Part shown: piece after piece, positions 1-7,945 of the stretch
Numbering within the stretch: the stretch's first letter is position 1
Layout: each line of letters opens with the position of its first letter
Assembly (NCBI GenBank): GCA_964464635.1
Contig: CAYXGT010000003.1
Span: 9,711-73,710, forward strand
Direction: 5' to 3'
DNA from: CAYLMG01 sp964464635
GTDB taxonomy: Bacteria; Planctomycetota; Phycisphaerae; Sedimentisphaerales; Anaerobacaceae
Length of the DNA: 64,000 bases
The notes under the pieces: model-generated
The model's database searches: none
What the model was told of the DNA's origin: nothing
The model's input: only the letters and a program-made list of their open reading frames with translations
Position numbers and translations under genes: made by a program

Positions 1-747
1 AACGCCATGATAAGCGGGGTCGGGCTCGGTAAGCTCTGGGAATTTTCCGTTAGCCCAATTGAATTTTCCGGAATCGACAACGATGCCGCCGATACTCGTG
101 CCGTGTCCGCCGATAACCTTTGTACAGCTATGCACGACGATATCGATACCGTGCTCTATGGGCCGCAAGAGCATCGGCGAGGTAACGGTGTTGTCGCAAA
201 ACAGAGGGATACCGTGAGCGTGAGCGATTTTTGCGACAGCTTCAAAGTCAATCACGTCATTTTTGGGATTGCCGATAGTCTCGATGTAGAGCAGTCTTGT
301 GTTATCCTTAATAGCCTTTTCAAAATTTTTCGGCTCTTTGGGGTCAACGAATGTCACCTCGATTCCGAGTTTGGGCAGTGTATGGCTGAACAATGTTACG
401 GTGCCGCCGTAAAGAGAGCTCGAAGAGACGATGTGCTGACCGGCACTGGTGATATTCAAGACAGCGTTTGTAATAGCAGCCATGCCGGAGCTGAATGCGA
501 GTGCTCCGACGCCGCCTTCGAGGGCAGCAATGCGTTTTTCCAGACAATCCGTTGTGGGATTCATCAGGCGGGTGTAGATATTGCCAAACTCTTTCAGAGC
601 AAAAAGGTCTGCGGCGTGCTGAGTGTCTTTGAATACATAACTTGTTGTCTGGTAGATGGGGACAGCGCGGCTGAGAGTGTCGGAATCGACGGACTGGCCG
701 GCGTGCAAGGCCAGTGTTTCGAGACGATACTTTTTTTCATCGGTCAT
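1..747 (-). CDS. metY: O-acetylhomoserine sulfhydrylase-like PLP enzyme, 3' end outside window
   Basis: Cys/Met-metabolism PLP-dependent enzyme, most like O-acetylhomoserine aminocarboxypropyltransferase, which makes homocysteine from O-acetylhomoserine and sulfide in the cytoplasm. The 249 residues present begin MTDEKKYRLETLALHAGQ and contain ALEGGVGALAFSSGMAA, the cofactor-proximal CDNTVTSP segment and SCTKVIGGHGTS, whose Lys (about residue 210) would form the Schiff base. The C-terminal part lies beyond the left edge. The ATG at 745-747 follows a weak AAGG and sits 14 nt after the nadA stop, so it is the last visible gene of the sulfur operon. Cystathionine gamma-synthase is the main alternative; length and neighbours (cysK, cysE) favour a direct sulfhydrylase. 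Family is secure, substrate is inferred. Confidence 0.85.
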   Translation of the reverse strand, partial: MTDEKKYRLETLALHAGQSVDSDTLSRAVPIYQTTSYVFKDTQHAADLFALKEFGNIYTRLMNPTTDCLEKRIAALEGGVGALAFSSGMAAITNAVLNITSAGQHIVSSSSLYGGTVTLFSHTLPKLGIEVTFVDPKEPKNFEKAIKDNTRLLYIETIGNPKNDVIDFEAVAKIAHAHGIPLFCDNTVTSPMLLRPIEHGIDIVVHSCTKVIGGHGTSIGGIVVDSGKFNWANGKFPELTEPDPAYHGV

Positions 748-761
748 AAAAAAAACCTTAA

Positions 762-1679
762 TTATTTAGAAGGCAAAACCTCAACCATCCTGTCAAGTGC
801 CTTTTGTGCTTTCGCTGCTATATCCTGCGGTATTTCTATCCGGTACTGCAAATCCTGCAGAGAGAAGAGGAGCTTTTCGAGGGTGATTTTTTTCATATTG
901 GAGCAGACGGCTTTTTCGGAAGCCGGTATGAAAACGGCATCAGGCCTTTGCACCGAGAGCGGATGAATCATACCGACTTCGGTGGCAACGACGAACTCTT
1001 TTGCGGGGCTGTCCTTAGAGAACCTGAGCATCTGGGAGGTGCTCAGGACCTCATCGGAGAGCTCTTTGACAGGCTCGGAACATTCGGGATGTGCCATTAC
1101 GACGGCGTTGGGATATTTTTTCTTTGCGTTTTTTATGTCATCGTCGGTTATCACGATGTGCGAGGCACAGTAACCGGGCCAGAGGATAAGGTGTCTTTGT
1201 GTCTGTTCGGAGGCGAATCTTCCGAGATGCTGGTCGGGGACGAAAATGATTTTTTTGTCCTCGGGCAGAGAACGGACAATTTCGACGGCGTTAGCGCTTG
1301 TGCAGCAGTAGTCGCTTTCGGCTTTGACCTCGGCAGAGCTGTTGACGTAGGTTACGACAAGGGCATCGGGCTTTTCATTTTTAAGTTTTCGCAACTGCTC
1401 GGCGGTAATCATATCCGCCATCTGGCAGCCTGCGTTTTTATCCGGCAGCAGCACGGTTTTCTTCGGCGACAAAACGGCTGCGGTTTCAGCCATAAACAGG
1501 ACGCCGCAAAAGACTATTATATCGGCGTCGGTTTTCGAGGCTCTTACGCTGAGGGCGAGCGAGTCGCCTGTAAAATCAGCGATTGTCTGAATCTCGGGCG
1601 GCTGATAATTGTGAGCGAGGATAACGGCATTTCGCTCGACTTTCAGCTTATTTATTTTTTCAATCAACTCTTGACTCAT
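762..1679 (-). CDS. nadA: Quinolinate synthase A
   Basis: Condenses iminoaspartate with dihydroxyacetone phosphate to quinolinate in de novo NAD synthesis, using a 4Fe-4S cluster in the cytoplasm. The 305-residue protein has the usual family length and the ILAHNYQ start of the first repeat. The expected cluster ligands sit in the YCCTSAN, GYCASH and AVCSNM segments. The ATG at 1677-1679 lies 15 nt after cysE. No nadB or nadC is in the window. Its place inside a cysteine-synthesis operon led by an Rrf2 regulator makes sense if that regulator reads cysteine or Fe-S status, because NadA needs a cluster; that link is inference. Confidence 0.95.
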   Translation of the reverse strand: MSQELIEKINKLKVERNAVILAHNYQPPEIQTIADFTGDSLALSVRASKTDADIIVFCGVLFMAETAAVLSPKKTVLLPDKNAGCQMADMITAEQLRKLKNEKPDALVVTYVNSSAEVKAESDYCCTSANAVEIVRSLPEDKKIIFVPDQHLGRFASEQTQRHLILWPGYCASHIVITDDDIKNAKKKYPNAVVMAHPECSEPVKELSDEVLSTSQMLRFSKDSPAKEFVVATEVGMIHPLSVQRPDAVFIPASEKAVCSNMKKITLEKLLFSLQDLQYRIEIPQDIAAKAQKALDRMVEVLPSK

Positions 1680-1694
1680 AACACACCGGGAAGT

Positions 1695-2627
1695 TTATTT
1701 TCCCACCTTTTTATTATTAGAGTCCCTGTAAACAAGGTCTGCGTGGGGAGTAGTAACGGTGACGCCGGGCGGTACAGATTCTTTTATCCAGACGTTACCG
1801 CCGACGACCGCGCCTTTCCCGATGGTGACATCGCCCAGGATAGTAGCCTCCGCATATATTGTGACGTTATCCTCAATAGTGGGGTGTCTTTTTATTCCCT
1901 TGATTATTCTGCCACGCTCATCCTTTGTGAAGCTGAGCGCGCCGAGAGTAGCACCCTGATAAATCTTCACATTATCACCGATTACGGTTGTCTCACCAAT
2001 GACGACGCCGGTTCCGTGGTCGATGAAGAAATTTTTGCCTATTGTTGCACCGGGGTGTATATCGATACCCGTTTTTGAATGAGCACACTCGCTCATTATA
2101 CGGGGAATGAGTGGTACATCCCTGAGGTAAAGCTCGTGGGCAACACGATAAGCTGCGATAGCTGTTATGCAGGGATAGCTTATAACGATTTCCTCGAAGG
2201 ACTTTGCGGCGGGGTCTCCGTCAAAAGCAGCGGCGACGTCACCTTTCAGGAGCCCTCTTATTTCAGGCAGACGGTTCAACAGATGCAGGGTAGCATCCTC
2301 GGCCAATCTTCTGCAGTCACCGGTGTCGCAGTCCTGCATTCTGCAGCGATACCTGAGAGCCCTTTCAATCTGCTCGGCGAGCTCGGTATAGATATGATAG
2401 AGAATATCAATGACGATGAAATTTACATTAGAGCTGGTAACCGCTCTTTTGCCGGTATAGCCGGGGAAAAGGACCTCGGTAAGGAAATCGAGCACTTCGA
2501 GGATTTTTTCCCTGACAGGCAAATTAGAGATATCGATAAAATTCGTGCCGGAATCATCGACATAGGTTTTGGCAATTTCATTAACCACATCTGTAATTTT
2601 TTTTTCCGGCGATTTTTCGTTCGACAT
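1695..2627 (-). CDS. cysE: Serine O-acetyltransferase
   Basis: Acetylates serine with acetyl-CoA, giving O-acetylserine for CysK. The protein (310 residues) has a long helical N-terminal region and, from about residue 190, a left-handed beta-helix of hexapeptide repeats (DIHPGATIGKNFFIDHGTG, VVIGETTVIGDNVKIYQGA). The His in DHGTG and the Asp/His pair before it match the active site of the family. It is longer than the short Bacillus-type enzyme and resembles the EpsC-like serine acetyltransferases. I chose the ATG at 2625-2627 because AAAGGA lies 7 nt upstream; the GTG two codons earlier touches that site. It is 44 nt after the cysK stop and so is co-transcribed with it. Confidence 0.93.
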   Translation of the reverse strand: MSNEKSPEKKITDVVNEIAKTYVDDSGTNFIDISNLPVREKILEVLDFLTEVLFPGYTGKRAVTSSNVNFIVIDILYHIYTELAEQIERALRYRCRMQDCDTGDCRRLAEDATLHLLNRLPEIRGLLKGDVAAAFDGDPAAKSFEEIVISYPCITAIAAYRVAHELYLRDVPLIPRIMSECAHSKTGIDIHPGATIGKNFFIDHGTGVVIGETTVIGDNVKIYQGATLGALSFTKDERGRIIKGIKRHPTIEDNVTIYAEATILGDVTIGKGAVVGGNVWIKESVPPGVTVTTPHADLVYRDSNNKKVGK

Positions 2628-2671
2628 TTTCACATCCTTTTAATCAAAAGAGTCAGTTAAAAAATTTTGTT

Positions 2672-3598
2672 TCAGAGCTGCTCGAACATTTTAGTTGAGA
2701 TATACCTTTCCCCGGTATCGGGCAGAATAACGACAATGGTTTTTCCCTCGTTTTGCTGCCTGAAAGAAAGCTGTACGGCGGCCCACATAGCGGCCCCTGA
2801 GCTGATTCCGGCCAAAATACCTTCCTTTGCCCCAAGCTGTCTTGCGGTCTCCATCGCATCTTCATTCGAGACCTGTATAATCTCATCGATTAAATCAACG
2901 TTCAAGACTTTGGGAACAAAGCCTGCGCCGATACCCTGTATGGCATGTGAGCCCGGCTTGCCGCCTGAAAGAACGGGCGAATCCTTTGGTTCGACGGCCA
3001 CTACCTGCAGGTCGGGATTTTTCTTCTTTAAGAACTCGGCGCAACCTGTAATTGTACCGCCTGTACCGACACCGGCAACAAAAATGTCCACGTTAGCGTC
3101 GGCATCGTTCCATATCTCCGGAGCAGTGGTTTCTCTGTGTATCCGAGGATTTGTCGGATTATTAAACTGCTGCGGCATAAAGGCGGCGTCGGTTTCGCGT
3201 ACAAGCTGATTGGCCTTTTCTATAGCACCGGGCATACCTTCCTGTGCGGATGTGAGGACAATTTCTGCGCCGAATAATTTAAGCAGCTTTCTTCTTTCAA
3301 TACTCATTGACTCGGGCATAGTTAATATTAATTTATAACCTTTTGCCGCACAGACGCAGGCAAGGCCGATACCGGTATTCCCGCTTGTCGGCTCGATGAT
3401 AATGGTGTCTTTATTAATCTGTCCTTTTTGCTCGGCGTCTTCTATCATTGACAATGCGATTCTGTCTTTTACGGAGCCGCAGGGGTTATAAGATTCGAGC
3501 TTTGCGAGGACGGTTGCTTTTTCGCAAGCGAGCCTGTTTATACAAACCAGAGGTGTGCAGCCTATAGCGGCAGTTATGTTTTCAAAAATAGCACTCAT
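2672..3598 (-). CDS. cysK: Cysteine synthase A (O-acetylserine sulfhydrylase)
   Basis: PLP enzyme making cysteine from O-acetylserine and sulfide. The 308-residue product has the normal length. Lys44 in ESYNPCGSVKDR binds PLP, EPTSGNTG is the substrate loop and GVGTGGTITG holds the cofactor phosphate. An AGGAGC Shine-Dalgarno 7 nt before the ATG at 3596-3598 fixes the start; a longer frame reading upstream would overlap the regulator. Only 10 nt separate it from the Rrf2 gene. In Firmicutes CysK also acts as signalling partner of the Rrf2 protein CymR, so the pairing here may be functional, which is inference. Confidence 0.96.
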   Translation of the reverse strand: MSAIFENITAAIGCTPLVCINRLACEKATVLAKLESYNPCGSVKDRIALSMIEDAEQKGQINKDTIIIEPTSGNTGIGLACVCAAKGYKLILTMPESMSIERRKLLKLFGAEIVLTSAQEGMPGAIEKANQLVRETDAAFMPQQFNNPTNPRIHRETTAPEIWNDADANVDIFVAGVGTGGTITGCAEFLKKKNPDLQVVAVEPKDSPVLSGGKPGSHAIQGIGAGFVPKVLNVDLIDEIIQVSNEDAMETARQLGAKEGILAGISSGAAMWAAVQLSFRQQNEGKTIVVILPDTGERYISTKMFEQL

Positions 3599-3608
3599 AA
3601 AGAAGCTC

Positions 3609-4043
3609 CTAAATCTGGTAATCAGGTGTCTTCTGATTTTCAGCTCTTTCAACCAAATCCTGTAAGTTTATGGACTGCAAGATATTTTCCACGGCCTGTG
3701 TTACCTCTATCCATACCTGTTTTACAATACAATCCTCCGACTTTTGACAATATTCATTATCGTCAACGCATTCGACGGCTGTCAATTGGCCCTCAAGGGA
3801 TCTTACACAATCGCTAAGTTTAATCTCGGATGGCTTGTTTGCAAGTATATAGCCGCCTTTAGAACCCCTTATACTTTTGATAAAACCACCCGTTTTAAGG
3901 ATAGCAATCAGCTGCTCTAAATATTTAACAGAAATATCCTGCTTTTCAGCGATACGTTTCAACTGAACGGGGCCTTCTCCATAATGGAGGGCAAGCTCAA
4001 AAATAGCCCTTATACCGTATCTTGTCCTTGTTGACAGTTTCAT
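3609..4043 (-). CDS. Rrf2-family transcriptional regulator (IscR/CymR-like)
   Basis: DNA-binding winged-helix regulator of 144 residues, the usual family size. The N-terminus MKLSTRTRYGIRAIFELA and the wing SIRGSKGGYILAN are typical. Three cysteines at 92, 99 and 105 (C-x6-C-x5-C) sit where IscR binds its Fe-S cluster, so it may sense a cluster. It is first in the operon cysK-cysE-nadA-metY, which points to control of cysteine synthesis. An AGGAGA ribosome site precedes the ATG. Its promoter is overlapped by a palindrome (4065-4080), suggesting autoregulation. Whether it is closer to IscR (cluster) or CymR (CysK-dependent) cannot be settled from sequence alone. Confidence 0.9.
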   Translation of the reverse strand: MKLSTRTRYGIRAIFELALHYGEGPVQLKRIAEKQDISVKYLEQLIAILKTGGFIKSIRGSKGGYILANKPSEIKLSDCVRSLEGQLTAVECVDDNEYCQKSEDCIVKQVWIEVTQAVENILQSINLQDLVERAENQKTPDYQI

Positions 4044-4064
4044 GCCAATATCTCCTATTATTCC

Positions 4065-4080
4065 TACTATAATAATAGTA
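4065..4080. promoter_or_regulatory. Palindromic operator over the Rrf2 operon -10 box
   Basis: The 16-bp sequence tactataataatagta is an inverted repeat of ACTAT/ATAGT (plus an outer T/A pair) around AATA. It covers the -10 hexamer of the promoter at 4069-4096. Position and symmetry fit an operator for the Rrf2 protein encoded immediately downstream. Confidence 0.6.
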
Positions 4081-4096
4081 TATTTGATTTTGTCAA
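4069..4096 (-). promoter_or_regulatory. Sigma70-type promoter of the Rrf2-cysK-cysE-nadA-metY operon
   Basis: Minus-strand TTGACA (4091-4096), 16-bp spacer, TATTAT (4069-4074). The start codon of the regulator is 26 nt beyond the -10 box, leaving room for the AGGAGA site at 4051-4056. Confidence 0.7.
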
Positions 4097-4229
4097 TTTT
4101 TGTTTGTTAAAAAGCGAAAAAATTAAGAAAAAAAAGGAAAATCCGCAAAATCGGCTTTTTTTTAATCCTGCGAGGCTTTTTTTGAATTATGAGGTGAGCA
4201 GTTATAAACGACGTTACAAGTCAAATTAC

Positions 4230-4258
4230 TTGACAAGAATTTCTGTTTTGATTACAAT
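4230..4258 (+). promoter_or_regulatory. Sigma70-type promoter of the GT4 fusion gene
   Basis: TTGACA (4230-4235), a 17-bp spacer and TACAAT (4253-4258), a near-consensus promoter. Transcription should start near 4265, only about 5 nt before the ATG at 4270 but far enough upstream of the ATG at 4303 to include its AAGGGG site. Confidence 0.75.
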
Positions 4259-4302
4259 GATATTACAGCATGAATAAATTTTCTTTTAAGGGGACGTTAA
4301 GG

Positions 4303-6663
4303 ATGGCGAAATCTTCCAAAAAGAAAATCGCATTTATCTCCTCGTACCCGCCAAGAAAATGTGGGATAGCAACTTTTACCTCAGACCTGATAGCCAATAT
4401 GCGGTCGGCATCCAAAGGCAATATCGAGCCCCTGGTCGTTGCGATGGGTACGGAAAAACATAAATACCGCGACCCTGTGAAGTTCGAGATTCGCCAGGAC
4501 GTTAAAAATGATTACCTTTGTGCAGCGGATTATATTAACTTCAGCCATGTCGACCTCGTGAGCGTACAGCACGAATACGGTCTTTTCGGCGGTGATGCGG
4601 GCTCGTACCTGAGCCTTCTTCTGAACCGCTTAAACGCACCTGTAATAACAACGCTTCATACACTTCTCGATAAGCCTGCGCCCGTGTACTACGAATCACT
4701 GGTAGATGTATGCAACGCCTCATATAAAGTAATAACAATGAACAAACGAGGCGTTGAAATGCTTCGCGACATTTACGGGATAGATGAAAAAAAGATTGAG
4801 CTGATTGCGCACGGGATACCTGATTTACCTTTTGTGGACAACAACTACTATAAGCATAAATTCGGCATCGAAGGCAGGAAGACAATTCTGACATTCGGTC
4901 TTCTGAGTAAAAATAAAGGTATAGAGGTAATGCTGAAGGCGATGCCAATGATAGTTGAGGCTGACCCGTCAGTTCTTTATGTAATCCTGGGTATGACACA
5001 CCCGCTGGTATTAAAGGACGAAGGTGAATCTTACAGATTCAGCCTACAGAGGCTGACCCAGCAGTTAGAGTGCAACGAATATGTAATGTTTCATAACAGA
5101 TTTGTAAGCGATGAAGAGCTGCATAATTTTTTATGCGCGGCAGACGTATATGTTACTCCATACCTGCGTGCGGAACAACTGACAAGCGGGACTTTGTCCT
5201 ACGCTGTTGGTACGGGCAAAGCCGTTGTCTCAACGCCGTACTGGGCAGCCGAGGAGCTGTTAGCGGGCGGTCGCGGCAAACTCGTCAGGTTCGGCGACTC
5301 TGTACACCTTGCGAAAACGATAATCGAGATACTGGAAAATGAGTCACTGTATTATTCTCTCAGGCGAAAGGCATACGATTACGGCCGGTCTCGAACGTGG
5401 CCTAAAATAGGTTACACATACTGGAAGCTATTCAACTCAATCAAGCTTCCAATGCCGATTATGCGCAAGAAGCTGCCTGCGAGCGCCAAAGGGACACCAA
5501 GCATTGAGATACCTGAGCCGTCATTAGTACACGTCAAAAGACTTACGGACGATACAGGGATGTTCCAACACGCTAAATTTATTGTTCCGAACCGTCAATA
5601 CGGCTATTGTACGGACGACAACGCTCGAGCGGTAATCGCGATGAGCCGCTATTATGCCCAGTACGCGGAGCCGGAGGCGATGCGTCTTTTCGACATTTAT
5701 TTATCTTTTATTATGCACTCGCAGACTAAAAACGGCCAGGTGAGAAACCTGATGAATTACGACAGGAGGTGGATGGAAAACGAACCTATGCACGATGCTC
5801 TCGGCCGTTTTCTATGGGCGCTGGGCACGGTTATGGCCAATTCTCCCTCGCCGGATTATATACCGATAATTAAGGACCGCTTTGACAGGTCTGTAAAACA
5901 TGTCAGAAAGCTGCTGCCAAAAGGTATGGCATATTCGATACTTGGTATGAGCGATTATTTACGACAGTTTCCCGGTGCCAGTGACATCAAGCGAGAGATG
6001 GAGCTTGCAGCAGACGAGCTTTTATTGCAATACGAAGAAAACAGCTATCCTGACTGGCAGTGGTTCGAAGACATATTAACGTACGACAACGCGATACTGC
6101 CTTATGCGATGTTCGTTGCGGGACAAACGCTTTCAGAAAAATATTTTGATGTTGCCGAAAAGACGTTCAGGTTTTTGCTTTCCAAGACCTACAACGGCAG
6201 TCATTTCAGCTTTGTGGGCAGCAACGGCTGGTATGAGCGAGGTAAACCGAGGGCCGAATTCGACCAGCAGCCCATAGAGGCAGCAAGCACGGTGATGATG
6301 CTCAAGGCGGTGTATGACTTTACGGGTGACATTGAAATTCTGAAACTTCAGAAAAAGGCTTTCGACTGGTTTCTGGGAGAAAACGACCTTCACATACCGG
6401 TTTACAATTTCAAGACCAAAGGCTGTCACGACGGACTTATGCAGGGAGGGGTTAACACCAACCAGGGGGCTGAAAGCATGCTGAGCTTTTTGCTGAGCCT
6501 GCTGGCAATCGTCGAAAACTATACCGCTCTTGAGAAAACCGATTCTGTCAGCAAGTCCTGCGGGAAAAAAGTGATTACACAACAGAGAAAAGGTACAATA
6601 CCTATAGATGATTCGGCCTCAAGCTCCAAATCAGACAAAGGTAAGGTAACAGAGTCCACGTAA
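4303..6663 (+). CDS. Bifunctional GT4 glycosyltransferase with C-terminal alpha-helical barrel domain
   Basis: Residues 1 to about 390 are a GT-B retaining glycosyltransferase of family GT4: IAFISSYPPRKCGIATF opens it, and YVTPYLRAEQLTSGTLSYA is the nucleotide-sugar E-x7-E type site. Residues of about 410-770 form a helical toroid-like domain (ERGKPRAEFDQQPIEAAST, QGGVNTNQGAESMLSFLL) resembling those of glycoside-processing enzymes; I cannot name its substrate. No signal peptide, so cytoplasmic. I prefer the ATG at 4303, preceded by AAGGGG with 9-nt spacing. The ATG at 4270 lies about 5 nt after the predicted transcript start and would be nearly leaderless. The gene stands alone. The last 40 residues are low complexity and Ser/Lys rich. 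Confidence 0.82.
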   Translation: MAKSSKKKIAFISSYPPRKCGIATFTSDLIANMRSASKGNIEPLVVAMGTEKHKYRDPVKFEIRQDVKNDYLCAADYINFSHVDLVSVQHEYGLFGGDAGSYLSLLLNRLNAPVITTLHTLLDKPAPVYYESLVDVCNASYKVITMNKRGVEMLRDIYGIDEKKIELIAHGIPDLPFVDNNYYKHKFGIEGRKTILTFGLLSKNKGIEVMLKAMPMIVEADPSVLYVILGMTHPLVLKDEGESYRFSLQRLTQQLECNEYVMFHNRFVSDEELHNFLCAADVYVTPYLRAEQLTSGTLSYAVGTGKAVVSTPYWAAEELLAGGRGKLVRFGDSVHLAKTIIEILENESLYYSLRRKAYDYGRSRTWPKIGYTYWKLFNSIKLPMPIMRKKLPASAKGTPSIEIPEPSLVHVKRLTDDTGMFQHAKFIVPNRQYGYCTDDNARAVIAMSRYYAQYAEPEAMRLFDIYLSFIMHSQTKNGQVRNLMNYDRRWMENEPMHDALGRFLWALGTVMANSPSPDYIPIIKDRFDRSVKHVRKLLPKGMAYSILGMSDYLRQFPGASDIKREMELAADELLLQYEENSYPDWQWFEDILTYDNAILPYAMFVAGQTLSEKYFDVAEKTFRFLLSKTYNGSHFSFVGSNGWYERGKPRAEFDQQPIEAASTVMMLKAVYDFTGDIEILKLQKKAFDWFLGENDLHIPVYNFKTKGCHDGLMQGGVNTNQGAESMLSFLLSLLAIVENYTALEKTDSVSKSCGKKVITQQRKGTIPIDDSASSSKSDKGKVTEST

Positions 6664-6713
6664 AAGACGGATGCATTGTTTAGAAGACCGCCGTTGAAAT
6701 CAGCTTGTTTTTA

Positions 6714-6851
6714 CTACTGGCCTTCCATCAATTCAGCGGTTTTTTCACCGGTCCACTGAATGTCACCGCCTAATCCCTGAACCGTCTGACAGTTGACAAG
6801 AACAAGAGTTAAAGCGATTAAAACAATTATTAAAAGAACCTTTTTTATCAT
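6714..6851 (-). CDS. Entericidin A/B-like small lipoprotein
   Basis: A 45-residue exported peptide: MIKKVL, a hydrophobic stretch ending LVLVNC as a lipobox, then QTVQGLGGDIQWTGEK. The pattern C-x-T-V-x-G-x-G-x-D-I-Q-x-x-G is that of the entericidin EcnA/EcnB family of small membrane lipoproteins. I start at the ATG at 6849-6851, which has AAAGGA 9 nt upstream, rather than at an upstream in-frame ATG that would add an unrelated basic leader. It sits between convergent and divergent neighbours as a single gene. In Proteobacteria such peptides are linked to stress or cell lysis; role here is unknown. Confidence 0.75.
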   Translation of the reverse strand: MIKKVLLIIVLIALTLVLVNCQTVQGLGGDIQWTGEKTAELMEGQ

Positions 6852-6954
6852 TTTCTTGAATCCTTTAAATCCAAAACGCAGCTCTACACAACCTTTCGGC
6901 ATTGATGTATAATATTATCGGTCAAAGGAACAAATTTTCATAAGAAAAGTTGCA

Positions 6955-7725
6955 ATGAAGATAGCCAGCTTTAATGTTAACGGTTTGCGAGCGCGTCTGG
7001 GCGTCCTGTTAGAATGGCTTAAAAAGCAGAGGCCAGACGTTCTGTGCCTGCAGGAAACCAAGGTCCAGGATGAAGAATTTCCCATCGAGACTCTGGAAAA
7101 AAGCGGCTATGAGTATATCTATGCGGGGCAAAAAAGCTATAACGGGGTGGCGATTTTCAGTAAAGGACCGATAAAAAACGCCCAGTACGGCTTTGAGGAG
7201 GAGCCGAAAGATAAAAGCCGCTTTGTCAAAGCGGAAATAAACGGTGTCATAATCGTCAATACATACGTTCCGCAGGGTTATCTGCCGGAATCAGAAAAGT
7301 TTCAGTATAAATTAAACTGGTTTAAGCAGCTTCGGAAATATTTTGAAAACAATTTCGAGCCGTCTGAGCCAGTAGTATGGATGGGGGATTTGAATGTGGC
7401 ACCTGAGGCAATCGATGTTTATGACCCGGTAGGTTTGCTCGGTCATGTATGTTTTAATCCCGAAGTTACAGAAGCACTTCGGTCGGTATGCGAGTGGGGT
7501 TTCGTGGATTTGCTCAGGAAGCACTGCCGGGATGCAGGCCAATATACTTTCTGGGACTACCGGATGCGGGGCTCGTTTAAGAGAAATCTCGGCTGGCGTT
7601 TAGACCATATTATGGCGACGAAGCCTATGGCTGACAAATGCGTGAGGTGCTCTATCGATAAGGAGCCTCGGAGTGCGGAGCGGCCGAGCGACCATACGCC
7701 GATTGTGGCTGAGTTTAACTGTTAA
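6955..7725 (+). CDS. xthA: Exodeoxyribonuclease III (AP endonuclease)
   Basis: Cytoplasmic DNA-repair enzyme cutting at abasic sites and trimming 3' ends. The 256-residue protein has the complete EEP-fold motif set: MKIASFNVNGLRAR, LCLQETKVQDEEFP with the metal-binding Glu, GDLNVAP, GWRLDHIMAT, and the terminal SDHTPIVAEF with the catalytic His. Length is normal. A TATAAT box at 6908-6913 lies 42 nt upstream, without a clear -35. No strong Shine-Dalgarno is visible. Confidence 0.95.
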   Translation: MKIASFNVNGLRARLGVLLEWLKKQRPDVLCLQETKVQDEEFPIETLEKSGYEYIYAGQKSYNGVAIFSKGPIKNAQYGFEEEPKDKSRFVKAEINGVIIVNTYVPQGYLPESEKFQYKLNWFKQLRKYFENNFEPSEPVVWMGDLNVAPEAIDVYDPVGLLGHVCFNPEVTEALRSVCEWGFVDLLRKHCRDAGQYTFWDYRMRGSFKRNLGWRLDHIMATKPMADKCVRCSIDKEPRSAERPSDHTPIVAEFNC

Positions 7726-7757
7726 ACAAGATGCCAAAATTGCTCCATAAAAAATAC

Positions 7758-7786
7758 TTGCAATCATAGATTAAATTTGTTATACT
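7758..7786 (+). promoter_or_regulatory. Promoter of the structured-leader / beta-helix protein transcript
   Basis: TTGCAA (7758-7763), 17-bp spacer, TATACT (7781-7786). It predicts a 5' untranslated region of about 150 nt before the ATG at 7946, which contains the inverted-repeat RNA at 7811-7903. Confidence 0.6.
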
Positions 7787-7810
7787 AAAAAATCAAAAGA
7801 ACAAGCAATA

Positions 7811-7903
7811 GTCGAATAGCGGTTGAAAGAGGGAAGCATCAATCAATGATTTGCCTGATGCTGCCGATATGCTCTTTGGCTTTTTATAACCGTAAAATTC
7901 GAC
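7811..7903 (+). ncRNA. Candidate structured leader RNA (multi-helix hairpin)
   Basis: Four nested helices can form in order: GTCGAAT 7811-7817 with ATTCGAC 7897-7903; GGTT 7821-7824 with AACC 7888-7891; AAAGAG 7826-7831 with CTCTTT 7872-7877; GCATCA 7836-7841 with TGATGC 7856-7861. Asymmetric internal loops separate them. It lies inside the predicted leader of the secreted beta-helix protein and ends 28 nt before its GGAGG site. I do not recognise a known riboswitch consensus. It could instead be a small inverted-repeat element. Confidence 0.5.
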
Positions 7904-7945
7904 AATAATTTATAAGTGAAAAAAAATCGCTGGAGGATAAAAATA

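Noticed and set aside
7..2660. Long plus-strand open frames over the sulfur operon (7-966, 804-2078, 2079-2660)
   Set aside because: They lie opposite metY, nadA and cysE, have biased composition and no family resemblance; the minus-strand genes explain the DNA fully.
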